Assembly: GCA_035578905.1 (NCBI GenBank)
Contig: JAQJVL010000693.1
Span: forward strand, 335,001 to 399,000
Origin: Stictocephala bisonia
Taxonomy: Eukaryota; Arthropoda; Insecta; Hemiptera; Membracidae
Reading direction: 5' to 3'
Length of the DNA: 64,000 nt
Shown here in pieces: positions 1 to 12,260 of the stretch (the stretch's first letter is position 1; every line of letters starts with the position of its first letter). Below the pieces are notes generated by a model. The model was given only the letters and a program-made list of their open reading frames with translations, was not told the DNA's origin and ran no database searches. The translations under genes and the position numbers were made by a program.

Positions 1-1190
1 GTCTTGACACAATACGGGATACTAAACCACAAAGAATTACCCACACAATTAATAAAATATAAATATGGTATTCACATGATGATAAAAATATTCTATAACT
101 TAACAATTCACTAATATGATGAGAAAATCAATGTGATAAGTGTAGATGAACGTGTGTATTTATTGTTTCTAACGTTCACTGATTCATATAAATAGCAATT
201 TATTAATATCCTAATAGCTAGGGAAACTAAGGGACCTACAGATTTACATAGAATCCAAACCAAATGGTATTGATCTAGTCTTCAGCTAATTGTCAGCCTG
301 ATACTCGCTCTCTTCACTAATAACATCCGGACGCCGTGTTGGCACTAACAGGACCAAGTATAGATTACATCGCCAACAATCAAGACAATACTTTGCCCTC
401 AAGTAGCCAGATTACAGCACTGCACACTTCTACCGAAATAATAAACACTTGAGTTAAGTATATCATGAAGGCAATATTTTGCATGTCAAAAATTATCCAA
501 ATATACGTTACTGCGAACCGCCATCTACCAAAGTTGAATAATGGATCCATCCCGTAATAAATTGCGCTGCCGCAGTGTTTGTCAGCACCCAATCATTTAG
601 GTGAGCGGTGTTTGTTTTCTATAACAAACATCAAACTTTAACCCTACAGTTAGGTTTGACCCTAAAACACAATAACCACTCAGTATAGCAAATAAAAGTG
701 TTATATAAAATGTCATTATTTATTTGTGTATCAATATCTGTATTAAAGGTTAGTATGTTTATTGTTTGATAACTGTCTAAATCGTTCTTCAAGTAATAAA
801 GGTTTATTTTTTAATGATGAAGATAGTTTAATAAAGTATTGTGTACAAACATACAATTTCGAAACCTAACGAACTTCAAATCATAAATAACTATAACGGT
901 TATATAGTGATAAGAAAAACTATATGCCACATGATTACTAGCATTTACTTAGAAAGTAAAGTCACTCACCTATGTATGTACGGGTAAAATAGTATCAAAT
1001 ATAGAGAAATTATTTTCGACAAATAACACGATTCGTATTTATCTGTAGTTTATTTTCTTACAAATGAGTAGTAAAATAATAATAATATTTTATTGTCTTT
1101 GTAGAAATTAATTGAACAGACATTAAAAAATACTTATGTATAGCAATATAATGTATAATTTATTCCACGTTTAATTAGGGGAATATTAAA
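1..1190. other. AT-rich non-coding, nothing recognised
   Basis: Very AT-rich sequence with stops in all frames. The only open frame above 60 codons (380-592, minus strand) has no domain I recognise. It may be intergenic or a 5' intron of the Ig gene that begins being readable at 9809; the window cannot tell which. Confidence 0.5.
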
Positions 1191-1207
1191 TTTAATTTTT
1201 TAGTAAA

Positions 1208-1672
1208 TTATTCTATTTCATAAAGTTCCATTTCTAATAATATATTGTAAATATTTTTCTTAAAATATTTTATGTTGTTTGGTAAAATGTCGTAAATACG
1301 TACTCCAATTTGGTAACAATTTGATTTTAGAGATTTAGATATTCTGCATCTAGTTAAAAATATATATTCTTGATTTCTAGTGTTATAATTGTGTATGTTT
1401 CCCACTGTATGAAATTCATGTATGTGTGATTTATTATGGATTAAATATAGTATATGAATAGTAATGGTTAATGGTTTTGTTTTTATAAAATGTGATTTGT
1501 AAGATTGTTTGTAATTTAGGATATGATTTATTCTTATAGCTTTCTTTTGTTGTTTGAAAATATTGTTACTTTGATAACTATTACTACACAAGAGAATTCC
1601 ATTTGTCATTTTATTAAGGAACATTCCAAAATATATATAACGTAATGTCTCATACGATACAGAGTGAGACAC
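1208..1672 (-). pseudogene. 3' part of non-LTR retrotransposon reverse transcriptase ORF
   Basis: The minus-strand frame of about 154 residues looks like the C-terminal part of a jockey-type non-LTR ORF2. It opens with a thumb-like block (SYETLRYIYFGMF), continues with a Q-K-K-A-I-R-I stretch, then has HNYNTRN, and ends with an I-L-L-E-M-E-L-Y-like tail before the stop. These blocks are typical of the region after the RT palm in such elements. Its first residues repeat the block found in the upstream RT piece at 4893-5258, and the two pieces are separated by a 119-bp tandem array. The element is therefore broken and inactive. Assignment to RT is firm; the exact clade is inferred. Confidence 0.8.
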
Positions 1673-4600
1673 TCGTCTCAGTGCAAAGATTGATAACTAT
1701 TACCACACAGTAGAATTCCATATGTCATTTAACTAAGGAACATTCTGAAATATACATGACGAAATGTCTCATACGATACAGAGTGAGACACTCTTCTCAG
1801 TGCAAAGATTGATAACTATTACCACACAGTAGAATTCCATATGTCATTTAACTAAGGAACATTCTGAAATATACATGACGAAATGTCTCATACGATACAG
1901 AGTGAGACACTCTTCTCAGTGCAAAGATTGATAACTATTACCACACAGGAGAAGTCCATATGTCATTTTACTAAGGAACATTCCGAAATATACATGACGT
2001 AATGTCTCATACGATACAGAGTGAGACACTCTTCTCAGTGCAAAGATTGATAACTATTACCACACAGGAGAAGTCCATATGTCATTTTACTAAGGAACAT
2101 TCCGAAATATACATGACGTAATGTCTCATACGATACAGAGTGAGACACTCTTCTCAGTGCAAAGATTGATAACTATTACTCCACAGGAGAATTGCATATG
2201 TCATTTTACTAAGGAACATTCCGAAATATACATGACGTAATATCTCATACGATACAGAGTGAGACACTCTTCTCAGTGCAAAGATTGATAACTATTACTC
2301 CACAGGAGAATTCCATATGTCATTTTACTAAGGAACATTCTGAAATATACATGACGAAATGTCTCATACGATACAGAGTGAGACACTCGTCTCAGTGCAA
2401 AGATTGATAACTATTACACCACAAGGAGAATTGCATATGTCATTTTACTAAGGAACATTCCGAAATATACATGACGTAATGTCTCATACGATACAGAGTG
2501 AGACACTCGTCTCAGTGCAAAGATTGATAACTATTACCACACAGTAGAATTCCATATGTCATTTTACTAAGGAACATTTTGAAATATACATGACGTAATG
2601 TCTCATACAATGGAGAATGAGATACTTGTCTCAGTGCAAAGATTGATAACTATTACCACACAGGAGAATTCCATATGTCATTTTACTAAGGAACATTCCG
2701 AAATATACATGACGTAATGTCTCATACGATACAGAGTGAGTCACTCGTCTCAGTGCAAAGATTGATAACTATTACCACACAGTAGAATTCCATATGTCAT
2801 TTTACTAAGGAACATTCCGAAATATACATGACGTAATGTCTCATACGATACAGAGTGAGATACTTGTCTCAGTGCAAAGATTGATAACTATTACCCCACA
2901 GGAGAATTCCATATGTCATTTTACTAAGGAACATTCCGAAATATACATGACGTAATGTCTCATACGATACAGAGTGAGACACTCGTCTCAGTGCAAAGAT
3001 TGATAACTATTACCCCACAGGAGAATTGCATTTGTCATTTTACTAAGGAACATTCCGAAATATACATGACGTAATGTCTCATACGATACAGATTGAGTCA
3101 CTCGTCTCAGTGCAAAGATTGATAACTATTACCACACAGTAGAATTCCATATGTCATTTTACTAAGGAACATTCCGAAATATACATGACGTAATGTCTCA
3201 TACGATACAGAGTGAGACACTCTTCTCAGTGCAAAGATTGATAACTATTACCCCACAGGAGAATTGCATATGTCATTTTACTAAGGAACATTCTGAAATA
3301 TACATGACGTAATGTCTCATACGATACAGAGTGAGACACTCGTCTCAGTGCAAAGATTGATAACTATTACCCCACAGGAGAATTGCATATGTCATTTTAC
3401 TAAGGAACATTCCGAAATATACATGACGTAATGTCTCATACGATACAGAGTGAGACACTCGTCTCAGTGCAAAGATTGATAACTATTACCCCACAGGAGA
3501 ATTGCATTTGTCATTTTATTAAGGAACATTCCGAAATATATATAACGTAATGTCTCATACGATACAGAGTGAGACACTCGTCTCAGTGCAAAGATTGATA
3601 ACTATTACCACACAGTAGAATTCCATATGTCATTTTACTAAGGAACATTCCTGAAATATACATGACGAAATGTCTCATACGATACAGAGTGAGACACTCT
3701 TCTCAGTGCAAAGATTGATAACTATTACCACACAGTAGAATTCCATATGTCATTTAACTAAGGAACATTCCTGAAATATACATGACGTAATGTCTCATAC
3801 GATACAGAGTGAGACACTCTTCTCAGTGCAAAGATTGATAACTATTACCACACAGGAGAAGTCCATATGTCATTTTACTAAGGAACATTCCGAAATAAAC
3901 ATGACGTAATGTCTCATACGATACAGAGTGAGACACTCGTCTCAGTGCAAAGATTGGTAACTATTACCACACAGTAGAATTCCATATGTCATTTAACTAA
4001 GGAACATTCTGAAATATACATGACGAAATATCTCATACGATACAGAGTGAGACACTTCTCAGTGCAAAGCTTTATAACTATTACCCCACAAGGAGAATTA
4101 CATATGTCATTTTACTAAGGAACGTTCCGAAATATACATGACGTAATGTCTCATACGATACAGAGTGAGTCACTCGTCTCAGTGCAAAGATTGATAACTA
4201 TTACCACACAGTAGAATTCCATATGTCATTTTACTAAGGAACATTCCGAAATATACATGACGTAATGTCTCATACGATACAGAGTGAGACACTTTTCTCA
4301 GTGCAAAGATTGATAACTATTACCCCACAGGAGAATTGCATATGTCATTTTACTAAGGAACATTCCGAAATATACATGACGTAATGTCTCATACGATACA
4401 GAGTGAGACACTCGTCTCAGTGCAAAGATTGATAACTATTACCACACAGGAGAATTCCATATGTCATTTTACTAAGGAACATTCCGAAATATACATGACG
4501 TAATGTCTCATACGATACAGAGTGAGTCACTCGTCTCAGTGCAAAGATTGATAACTATTACCACACAGGAGAATTCCATATGTCATTTTACTAAGGAACA

Positions 4601-5030
4601 TTCCGAAATATACATGACGTAATGTCTCATACGATACAGAGTGAGACACTCTTCTCAGTGCAAAGATTGATAACTATTACCGCACAGGAGAATTGCATAT
4701 GTCATTTTACTAAGGAACATTCCAAAATATACATGACGTAATGTCTCATACGATACAGAGTGAGACACTCGTCTCAGTGCAAAGATTGATAACTATTACC
4801 CCACAGGAGAATTGCATATGTCATTTTACTAAAGAACATTCCGAAATATACATGACGTAATGTCTCATACGATACAGAGTGAGACACTCGTCTCAGTGCA
4901 AAGATTGATAACTATTACCCCACAGGAGAATTGCATTTGTCATTTTACTAAGGAACATTCCGAAATATACATGACGTAATGTCTCATACGATAGGGTATG
5001 AGATACTCTTCTCATTGCAAAGATTGAGCT
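1560..5030. repeat. 119-bp tandem satellite, about 28-29 copies
   Basis: A unit containing CATACGATACAGAGTGAGAC recurs every 119 bp; spacings of exactly 119 were measured for the copies at 1651, 1770, 1889 and 2008. The last diverged copy is at about 4985. Each unit carries a short inverted pair, GAGAC and GTCTC, around a 4-nt loop. Variation between copies is small (cgtctc/cttctc, acacagtag/ccccaggag, single-base indels). The unit is derived from the reverse-transcriptase coding sequence that borders the array on both sides. Since 119 is not a multiple of three, the array cannot extend that reading frame. Confidence 0.95.
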
Positions 5031-5258
5031 TGATAGTTTACCATTTAACATATTAATGTGAAAAGACCAATCTAGGATGTTGCTCATCTTTAAACCTAAA
5101 ATCTTGATATATTTTTCTTTGTTTTCATTTTGATTGAAAATGTCCATGCTCTCAGTTTTACCATCATTAATTTTTAGACCATTAAAAGAACACCAAGTTT
5201 TAATAATTTTGATTGAATTTGTAATTAAATCACTTAAATAATTGTTATTCCTGCTTAT
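4893..5258 (-). pseudogene. Middle part of non-LTR reverse transcriptase ORF, 5'-truncated
   Basis: Reading the minus strand from about 5258 gives a block WCSFNGLKINDGKTES, followed by YIKILGLKM and LDWSFHINML, then LSSSIFAMRRVSHTLSYETL and ILLWGNSYQ. The K-x-L-G and W-x-x-H-I blocks are standard markers of the end of the RT palm and the thumb in jockey-like elements. Upstream of 5258 the similarity stops, so this copy is truncated before the YADD catalytic motif. Downstream it runs straight into the 119-bp array and resumes at 1672. Confidence 0.8.
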
Positions 5259-5259
5259 G

Positions 5260-6050
5260 ATATAAAATTATATTAAAATAAAGTTACAATGTAATATAAA
5301 AATAGATGCTACTGATTGAACAGTAATTTTTTTTAAACTGAATCGGTAAAGTTCTTTAAATTACTGTTTAATCGACAAAATCAATTACAGTAGCTGTTAA
5401 ATTTACAAATTACTTAATATTAACGGTGACATTTAAAAACTAGTAAAAAAATAGGATTAATTTTTTGATTAAAGAATTAAAAACTAATGTTATATTGAAA
5501 TAAAGCGCTAATATGTATCACTGAAGGCGGCTTACAGCTTGGTCAACTTCTCTATAGTTCTGCCCCAACACAAACAAGGCTTAACAGAATCAAAGCATCG
5601 AGCCGGGATACTAAGTTTACGGAGTTGGTAGAAAGTTTGTCCTTTCAATAGTGTTGGTCAACCACAAGAACTACGCTGTGAAATGTCCTTGCAAAGTTTA
5701 CCTAACTAGTTTACAGTTAATCTGCAATATGGATGGCCTCTGTTGTAAAACACAAGGTAGTTTCTACTCTTGACGTAACTTATCACTTTGGCACGTCTCG
5801 ACGAAAGGAATTACAGACCTCAGCACAAGTTGGGCAGACCAAGTAGAGCGTGGCATTAGAGTCGGACTTTGATCACTCCTTCAAAGTGAGGGAACTTGTC
5901 TTCTCAGCACAAAAAACTTATCTCACAACTTGTCTATAAGATAGATCAAACTCCTGATTTAATATACTGGTTGTAATATAGAACAGGGGCCTTGTAGATT
6001 TTTTGGCTAACAATATTGTCATAGTAGATAAATAGCTGAGACTCAAGAAT
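5260..6050. other. Non-coding, nothing recognised
   Basis: Includes a somewhat less AT-rich stretch at about 5515-5950 with no long open frame and no motif I can name. It could be an old repeat. Confidence 0.4.
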
Positions 6051-6054
6051 ATTA

Positions 6055-6715
6055 TTTTTCTCGGTAAAAAACTGAAAAACTACAAAACTCAAGAAAAATG
6101 GGAAAATATATTTTTTTTGTAAATATTGATGTGGGTACCCTTATTATGCGGAATATCCCCCTGATCATGAATATCACAAGGTTTTTACAATCGGACAATC
6201 ATTAAGCACTTTAGCACCGAAAATGTGCTAATTTCATTAAGGTTACGTTCTTTAGGATAGGGCTAGGTTGGGTAATGATAGGTTAGGTTAGGTTATGAAA
6301 GGTTAGGTTGGGTTAGGTTGTTTTGATTAGTTATTATTAATTGGTTTGTAACATAGTGAGTTAAAACGCTTCAAAGTTTATATGTTCACCCAACGTAACC
6401 CAACCTAACATAACTTAACCAAACGCTATATATACTAATCTAATCAAACATAATATAACCTAACCAAACCAGATATAACCTAAATAACCAATACCTAACC
6501 AAGTATATCCTAACAGAAAGTAACCTTACTGAAACCGACACAGTTTCGGTGGTAATGCGCTTAATAGTGGTCCGATTGTAAATAATTTATCATATTCGTG
6601 ATCAGAACAAAACTCCACATAATACGAGTACACACATGTATATATTTAAGGAAAATAGTATTTTCCGTTTTCAATCGTTTTCATATTTTTCCGGCTTTTC
6701 CGCTGAAAAAATCAC
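6055..6715. repeat. Long inverted repeat (foldback/MITE-like) with TTAGG-like arms
   Basis: The left arm from about 6183 (ACAATCGGAC, ATTAAGC, ACCGAAA, AAGGTTAC) is mirrored on the right arm ending at about 6580 (GTAACCTT, TTTCGGT, GCTTAAT, GTCCGATTGT). The symmetry continues outward through GATCATGAATAT and ATTATGCGGA on the left and ATATTCGTGATCA and CCACATAATA on the right, giving arms well over 150 bp. The inner parts are rich in GGTTAGGTT on the left (6240-6330) and the complementary AACCTAACC on the right (6385-6530). A TA dinucleotide flanks the CAATCGGAC core ends, which would suit a Tc1/mariner-like target site, but the outer arms argue that the true ends lie further out. Confidence 0.75.
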
Positions 6716-6719
6716 TAAT

Positions 6720-9160
6720 TTTCTTGTTTCTTATCTATTAATCTACTATGAAAAAGAAATTCAGCCAAAATGTAGTGTTATTGCTATACAGTATTATAAA
6801 AGGGATAACATTCAAACAACGAATGTAAATGTGAAACTGAAATTTAATTAGGCAGGATGGTTTTTTTTTAGTTTTTTTTGTGGTAACACACAAATGATTT
6901 AAAGTTTAATAAAAAATAGATCAGGACAAGTTGACTTTCTGCTTCAAAAGTCTTAAAGGAATATCTCATGAATAGTACAGCATGGGTCAGGTATCATCAA
7001 TGATTTTACTATACAGAGATTTGACTATATCTTCTGTATTGTAAAATCAATGGTATCATATTGTACCAACACTATGGAAATATAATGTTTGTACACAATG
7101 TTTCCGTGTAGATTATTTAAAGATTAGCTTTTTGTTCAAGGCACTGCTTACTCTTGGTAGGCTTGACTGCTTTGCTAAGTCTACATTCAACTTCAATTGG
7201 TCATTATTTTGTGACAATAATGACGATGACAATTTGTGAAAATGTCATCCCTATCTCATTGCGATAGGGCATGGCAAGCTGTTTTACGGTTGTGTGGTCA
7301 ATGAAGGAGCTACTAGATGGTGTTGGCTACTAAATAGTGGTCTGGTTAGTTGCTTTTTCGGCGGTATTAGAATCTTCTACCATAAGGTTGATACCCAAGT
7401 TCACACCTACTTAATTGCAGTGGTACTCTGTAAAAAGTCACTCTTTGTTCTACCACAGTCTACAGCCCTAAGTGGAAGCTTATTTTTGCAATAAAATCAT
7501 CAATGCTAAACAGTGGCAGTTATTGAACGAAACGAAGATAACTAGTAGTAGTGGGTGTATGGTGACATTAATAGCTGTAAACATGAGTGGTTTAGTTAAA
7601 AGTGCTAAAACGGTGTTTCGTAATTTGTAGCTGCTTAACTCTCTCGTGTTGCTCAAATCGGTTTTTATGTGTGTAAATAAAAGTAACAGTAGTTACAGAG
7701 TGAAATCGCCTTAGCATATAGAACTTGTTGCATAGTTTCATAAGATAATTTAATTATATTTTATAACATTGTGATTTTACATAAACAGTTTTTTTTTAAT
7801 ATTTAAAATTCATATGTTGTTTTCATAGAAACGTTTTATAACAACATTATTTTTGTATGCATTTGCTAAAACTTTTATTTATTTACACAAAACATATTAT
7901 TAAGCATAATTTCTGTACTTGATTGGTACTAGTTTTGAGTTGTTGAAAAGGCTGAAAATTACTCCTGGAAAGTCTCAGTACTAGGTTATATTTACTACAA
8001 AAACTAATAAATACACGGTAAATGTAATGTTTAGTGAGTAAGTAGATCAGATATTTATTTAGGTTACTATCTTATATACTATCAACTTTAAGATAGAATA
8101 CAAGAAGATTAAAAGTTATGCCAGTTTAGACTGAACACTACCTGTACGTAAATATTTCAGTGTTTCGTTTTTTCAAAGTATTATTTTTGCCCTCTCCAAT
8201 TCTATTTTAGTTTAAAAATATTAAAAATTAATTTATTTTGGATTGCATATAATATTGTTCGGTATCACTGGATAAGTTCTGTAACCAGCAAATTTACAAA
8301 ACCTCTGCAGATATCACCATATTATGGCATCTAGAAAGTCTGCAATGTGTATTGCTAAACATTTACTAAAAACGAAAAGCGTTACAATAGCAATGTTAAC
8401 AATACAATTATGTAAGGATCGGCTTATCACCGTACGAACACTCTTTGTATACTTTATATCACATATTTATTCGAGTAGGATGTTTCTTTACCCATTGATA
8501 GAAGGAGCTCGTTCTCCCTCTAATCCTGTGTGGAATAAACTTGTGATTGTGTTACGTAAAGCAGTCCTATGATATGGCTGAAAGCACTATACCAGCTTAC
8601 GAAGCAGACCTAGTCTACAAACAAAACAAATGGGTTTACCTCTCTAGTGAACAACACTGTTTTAATTCTTATGTACAATTTTTCCTTGACAGTTTCGATT
8701 TATGCATTATATAATGTACCACATTTCTCTTTATAACATCTTTTGTCTAGTATCCTACAGTTACAATTGTTTATTATTTTTTATAAAGTTTATATTTAAT
8801 CCAATTAAGTATTAGGCTAACTTTTTTTATTTGTACACTTTTAACTTGGATTACGTAACTTTTTGAAATATTTTATTTATGCAATGAGTTCACTTTGTTT
8901 TTCCACTTGTATAAATATAATTGCTAATTATAAATAACATTAAGATAACTAATTAAAGATGAACGTAAATGTATTACTTAAGAGTTAAATTTTATTTATT
9001 TATTTCATTACATTAATGTTTTGTCAAATAATAAAAAAAATAAATAAAAAATGTAACATGTACACTATTTATTTTGCAAATGTAAAAACACAGTGCTCCT
9101 ATAACGTAGCGTATATAGTGGCATTTTAAGAAAACATAATAAAAATATACATTGCACTGT
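6720..9160. other. AT-rich non-coding, nothing recognised
   Basis: Open frames at 6636-6851, 7294-7494 and 8324-8572 have no recognisable domain, no exon-like base composition and no splice context matching the downstream gene. I searched here for the missing first half of the Ig1 domain and found no convincing exon. Confidence 0.4.
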
Positions 9161-9166
9161 TAATTC

Positions 9167-9295
9167 GAATAGTCGGCCTTAGTTTGTAACAATGACTACA
9201 TTCGCTCATCTAAACTCATCACACTCATTCGAAATCCATATTCACCCATCTTGACGATCAGCATCTTATGAATAAATTAATAAAACATAAATACA
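9167..9295 (+). mobile_element. SINE 3' fragment
   Basis: The stretch beginning AGTCGGCCTTAGTTTGTAAC, followed by ACTCATCACACTCATTCG and the TGACGATCAGCATCTTATG end with an A-rich tail, matches the body of the full-length SINE at 21828-22135 almost base for base. It lacks the tRNA-like head, so it is a 5'-truncated copy. Two more copies lie at 46460 and 61546. Confidence 0.8.
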
Positions 9296-9808
9296 ATTCA
9301 TAGTAAACTCAACTTATGTTGAGGGTAAGTGATGTTATTTTAAAGAAAATTTAAAATTATTATAGTTAAAATCCTATATATGATTATTACATTTATATAT
9401 TCCTACTTTAAATTTTAAGTTACTTATATTATGTTTGGTTATAATTCCTTAAACCTATGAGCACCTGAAAAGCTGTTGACTTAGATCTACTTTAAATAAC
9501 ATTATTATTTTCCTTTGACGTTTATTATTATTATTTTTTGTGTGAGTATTATATTTAATTTTTATATGTGCATTTTAAATACAGTTACAGTTATTCTTGA
9601 GTCCATTATGTTTTTGAATGTTTTATGTTTCATGTTATCCCACTATGCCTAAACTTTAGTTATTATCATTTAGTTAAAATATATTGAAATTTAATACTGT
9701 AAACTTTACTTTATCTTAAATATTGATTTTTCTCATAATCCGGATTGCACATAAAGTGAAAATATTAAAAGCGTGCATTACTCCAAAAGTGTTATTTTTC
9801 TGTTTTAG

Positions 9809-9992
9809 CCCGTGGGCATCTATGTGAAGAAGTATGAGTGGGCTGGCAACCAGGAGTCAGGAGACTGTAGCCTGTGGATTCGAGCAGCGACCCTGGAGTT
9901 CGACGACGGGGAGTGGGAGTGCCAGGTGACTGCAAGTGACTTTACCACCCAAGACGCACTCACCTCCTCCCCGGTACGCCTTGTTGTCAGAG
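9809..9992 (+). CDS. Ig-superfamily adhesion protein, exon for second half of Ig domain 1 (partial gene)
   Basis: The exon follows a pyrimidine-rich acceptor (TTTTTCTGTTTTAG) and ends at AG|GTAGGC. It enters in phase 0 with codon CCC and leaves in phase 1. The 61 residues begin PVGIYVKKYEW and include SGDCSLWIRAATLEFDDG, WECQVTASDF and PVRLVVR. This is the D-to-G strand half of a V-type Ig domain, with the conserved cysteine in the W-E-C-Q motif preceded by the usual L-x-x-D-D-G-E turn. The partner cysteine must be on an earlier exon that I could not find in 1-9808. The exon is strikingly GC-rich against its AT-rich flanks. The phase-1 exit matches the next exon at 15891, giving R-V-A-P-Q-R-P-R. 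Six decayed copies follow downstream. The N-terminal signal peptide is not in view. Confidence 0.88.
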
Positions 9993-10019
9993 GTAGGCCT
10001 TTAACCATTACATTCATAG

Positions 10020-10310
10020 TAAATTAAGGGGGAGGGGGATGGAAAGCAGAAGTCAGGAGTCTGTAACGTATTCGAGCTAAGACCCAAGAGTTCAATGACG
10101 AGGATTGGGGTTGAAAGGTGACTGCTAGTGAATTCACCTCCCAAGGCGCCCCATCTCCTCCCCTGTGCACCTTATCGTTAGAGGTAAGCCACCTACCATT
10201 ACATACTTAAGGGGTGCTGACAGCCAGGAGTCAGGAGACTGTAAATTATCGAACCGTGGCCCTAGAGTTCTATGACGAGGAGTGGGAGTGCCAGGTGACG
10301 GGCGCACCGC
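10020..10310 (+). pseudogene. Decayed tandem copies 2 and 3 of the Ig1 exon
   Basis: Two copies of the 3' part of the 9809-9992 exon follow it directly. Their AGTCAGGAG landmarks sit about 196 and 374 bp after the exon's own. Copy 2 keeps a donor-like end (GTTAGAG|GTAAGCC) and the intronic tail CACCTACCATTACATAC, mirroring the exon's GGCCTTTAACCATTACATTC. Copy 3 loses similarity after CCAGGTGACGGG. Both lack the first 14-16 codons and the acceptor, and contain indels and stops relative to the exon frame, so I call them pseudo-exons. The duplicated unit, about 178-196 bp, comprises the exon's 3' 140 bp plus about 35 bp of intron. Confidence 0.85.
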
Positions 10311-12260
10311 TATTGCGCACGAATATTCACGTATTAGCCTATATTGTGCACTTGGTTGAAAGGCCATCTCTCGGACTCACCGCTATTTCGCACCTACCCT
10401 TCCGAAAACACTTAGAGTGATTAAGCAAAGGTGAAAATGAATAACAACTGATTTGTCAACACAAATTTTTTGGCGTGAACTCATGGAGTTCTTGTACACT
10501 AAAAATTTAGAGTTTGTTAAATCATTACTAATAACTAAAGCTTCCGGTAACGACCGTGTCAAGATAGTATCTACAAAATTTACATCACCAAAAGTTTCGC
10601 CCATGCTGTGATGTGGCCTCCTCAGTGGCATCGTAAATTATGCTACGCTGACATCGGCCGCTTAAGCCTACGAAATAAAATTGTTAAATTACAAATACAT
10701 ATGACTAATTTATTTATATAATTGCGCAATCTTCTTTTAAGAAATCCCCTTCTCTAACAAGTTTTGGTACAAGTTTCCGGAACTTTGTTAGTATATAGCC
10801 ACACATACGTGTCTGCTTTCATGGATTTTAGGCTTTTTAAAAATACATAACTATTCGAATGCAGTGAGCTCTTCTTGTTAGACCGCATTATTGTTGTGAT
10901 TGTAGACTTCAATTATTTTATAGATAGGTTCCATATAGCAATTTGCTATCCTACGTGACAGTGGAATAATTTTCTACCGTATGCTACAAAATGCGTATAA
11001 AGTGATAACAATTGATTAAATCCATAGGGACCTGATGTATATCGATATTTGTTAAGTAAAAGATAATATACCTTATTAAAAATCAATTCAATGGGAAAAA
11101 TTAATCAAATCAAGTGAAGTCTATAAAAAATGTATCATGTTTACAGCGTTTCCCCATTATCAGGCCCACACATTGTTGAATAATGCAATACGTTGCATAC
11201 GTTATGCGATTAAAAAAGAAATATATTTTACTGTAAATATGTTTATTCTAGCTATTTATTAATTTTTAATTATAACATGTATTATAATCATCCCACACAA
11301 AAAATATACATTACTTTGATTGAAATATTTTATATTCAATATCAATAAAGTAATTATTCGTAGGAAGTTCAGCCTTATTTTAAAATAAGATATACTATAT
11401 TATTAAACTGCTTTAATAATGAAAGAACGATATTTTGTCAGACAGAACAAAATCATAAAACCAATCTATGTGGTAAGTTTTCGGGACGACTAGTAAGCTA
11501 AGGTACTGTAGCGTTATTAATTTTTATTAAAATACATTTTAATTTCTTTGTATTGCAAGACCTATATACTTATTACCACATTCAAAGAGTCACCTTTGAT
11601 ACAAAACATATAGAATAACTGTGGTCATAACATGTTGTTTCCTATCCCTATTAATAAAATAGTATTTATTAGTCAAATGCATATTAAGCAAAGTCAACTT
11701 TATTTTTTGTTTGTTTGACACTAAAATAATTCACTGATATAAAATCACACAACCACAGTTCACTCATTAAGGATTATTTATTGACTAATGACCAAATGTA
11801 ATCACATTTAAATAAACTATATACAACAATAATTTTAAAATACTAACTAAAATATTGTATGCATTAATCCCAAATATTGTACTTAATTATTATATCTATG
11901 AGTATGCAGATGAATATTTGTTAAGTTTCCAACAGAAAGTATTGTGCAAGCTCATACTCATGCTCGTTATTGTAGTAAAAGCAGTGAGGGGTGAAAAAAC
12001 ATACGGCCAAAACAGAACACGGGCTCTATTAGTCATCCTGCAACAAGCCAAGGAAGAGTTTAAAGTTGGGGTAAGACAAGACGTTGATGTTCTAAAATTG
12101 AACCTGTGTGGATTATACGAAAAGCATAAGTGACCATTCCAGAGCTATTACGGTGGTCGCTGATGACTCAGGTACCTGCTTGGGTCAACTGCGCAGTAGC
12201 AGCGAGGAGGTTGGGAAACCCTTTTGGGGATTAAGAGTTGGTGTAAACTTACCTTTACAT
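10311..12260. other. AT-rich DNA separating the two pseudo-exon clusters, nothing recognised
   Basis: Some 1.9 kb of mainly AT-rich sequence with no long coding frame. A less AT-rich stretch at 10311-10680 and another at 12130-12260 look like old insertions, but I cannot name them. The position between copies 3 and 4 of the exon array suggests that this DNA was inserted into the array or that intervening copies decayed. Confidence 0.4.

Noticed and set aside
1640..5030. CRISPR-like regular array
   Set aside because: The units are direct tandem copies without unique spacers, and the DNA is eukaryotic. The same applies to the arrays at 26473, 34385, 37213 and 58384.
6240..6530. Interstitial telomere from a chromosome fusion
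   Set aside because: The TTAGG units are degenerate and few, and the inverted symmetry extends well beyond them into non-telomeric sequence, which suits a foldback element better.
7294..8572. Frames at 7294-7494 and 8324-8572 as upstream exons of the Ig gene
   Set aside because: No Ig B-strand cysteine and C-strand tryptophan pattern, no phase-0 donor to meet 9809, and AT-rich composition unlike the true exons.
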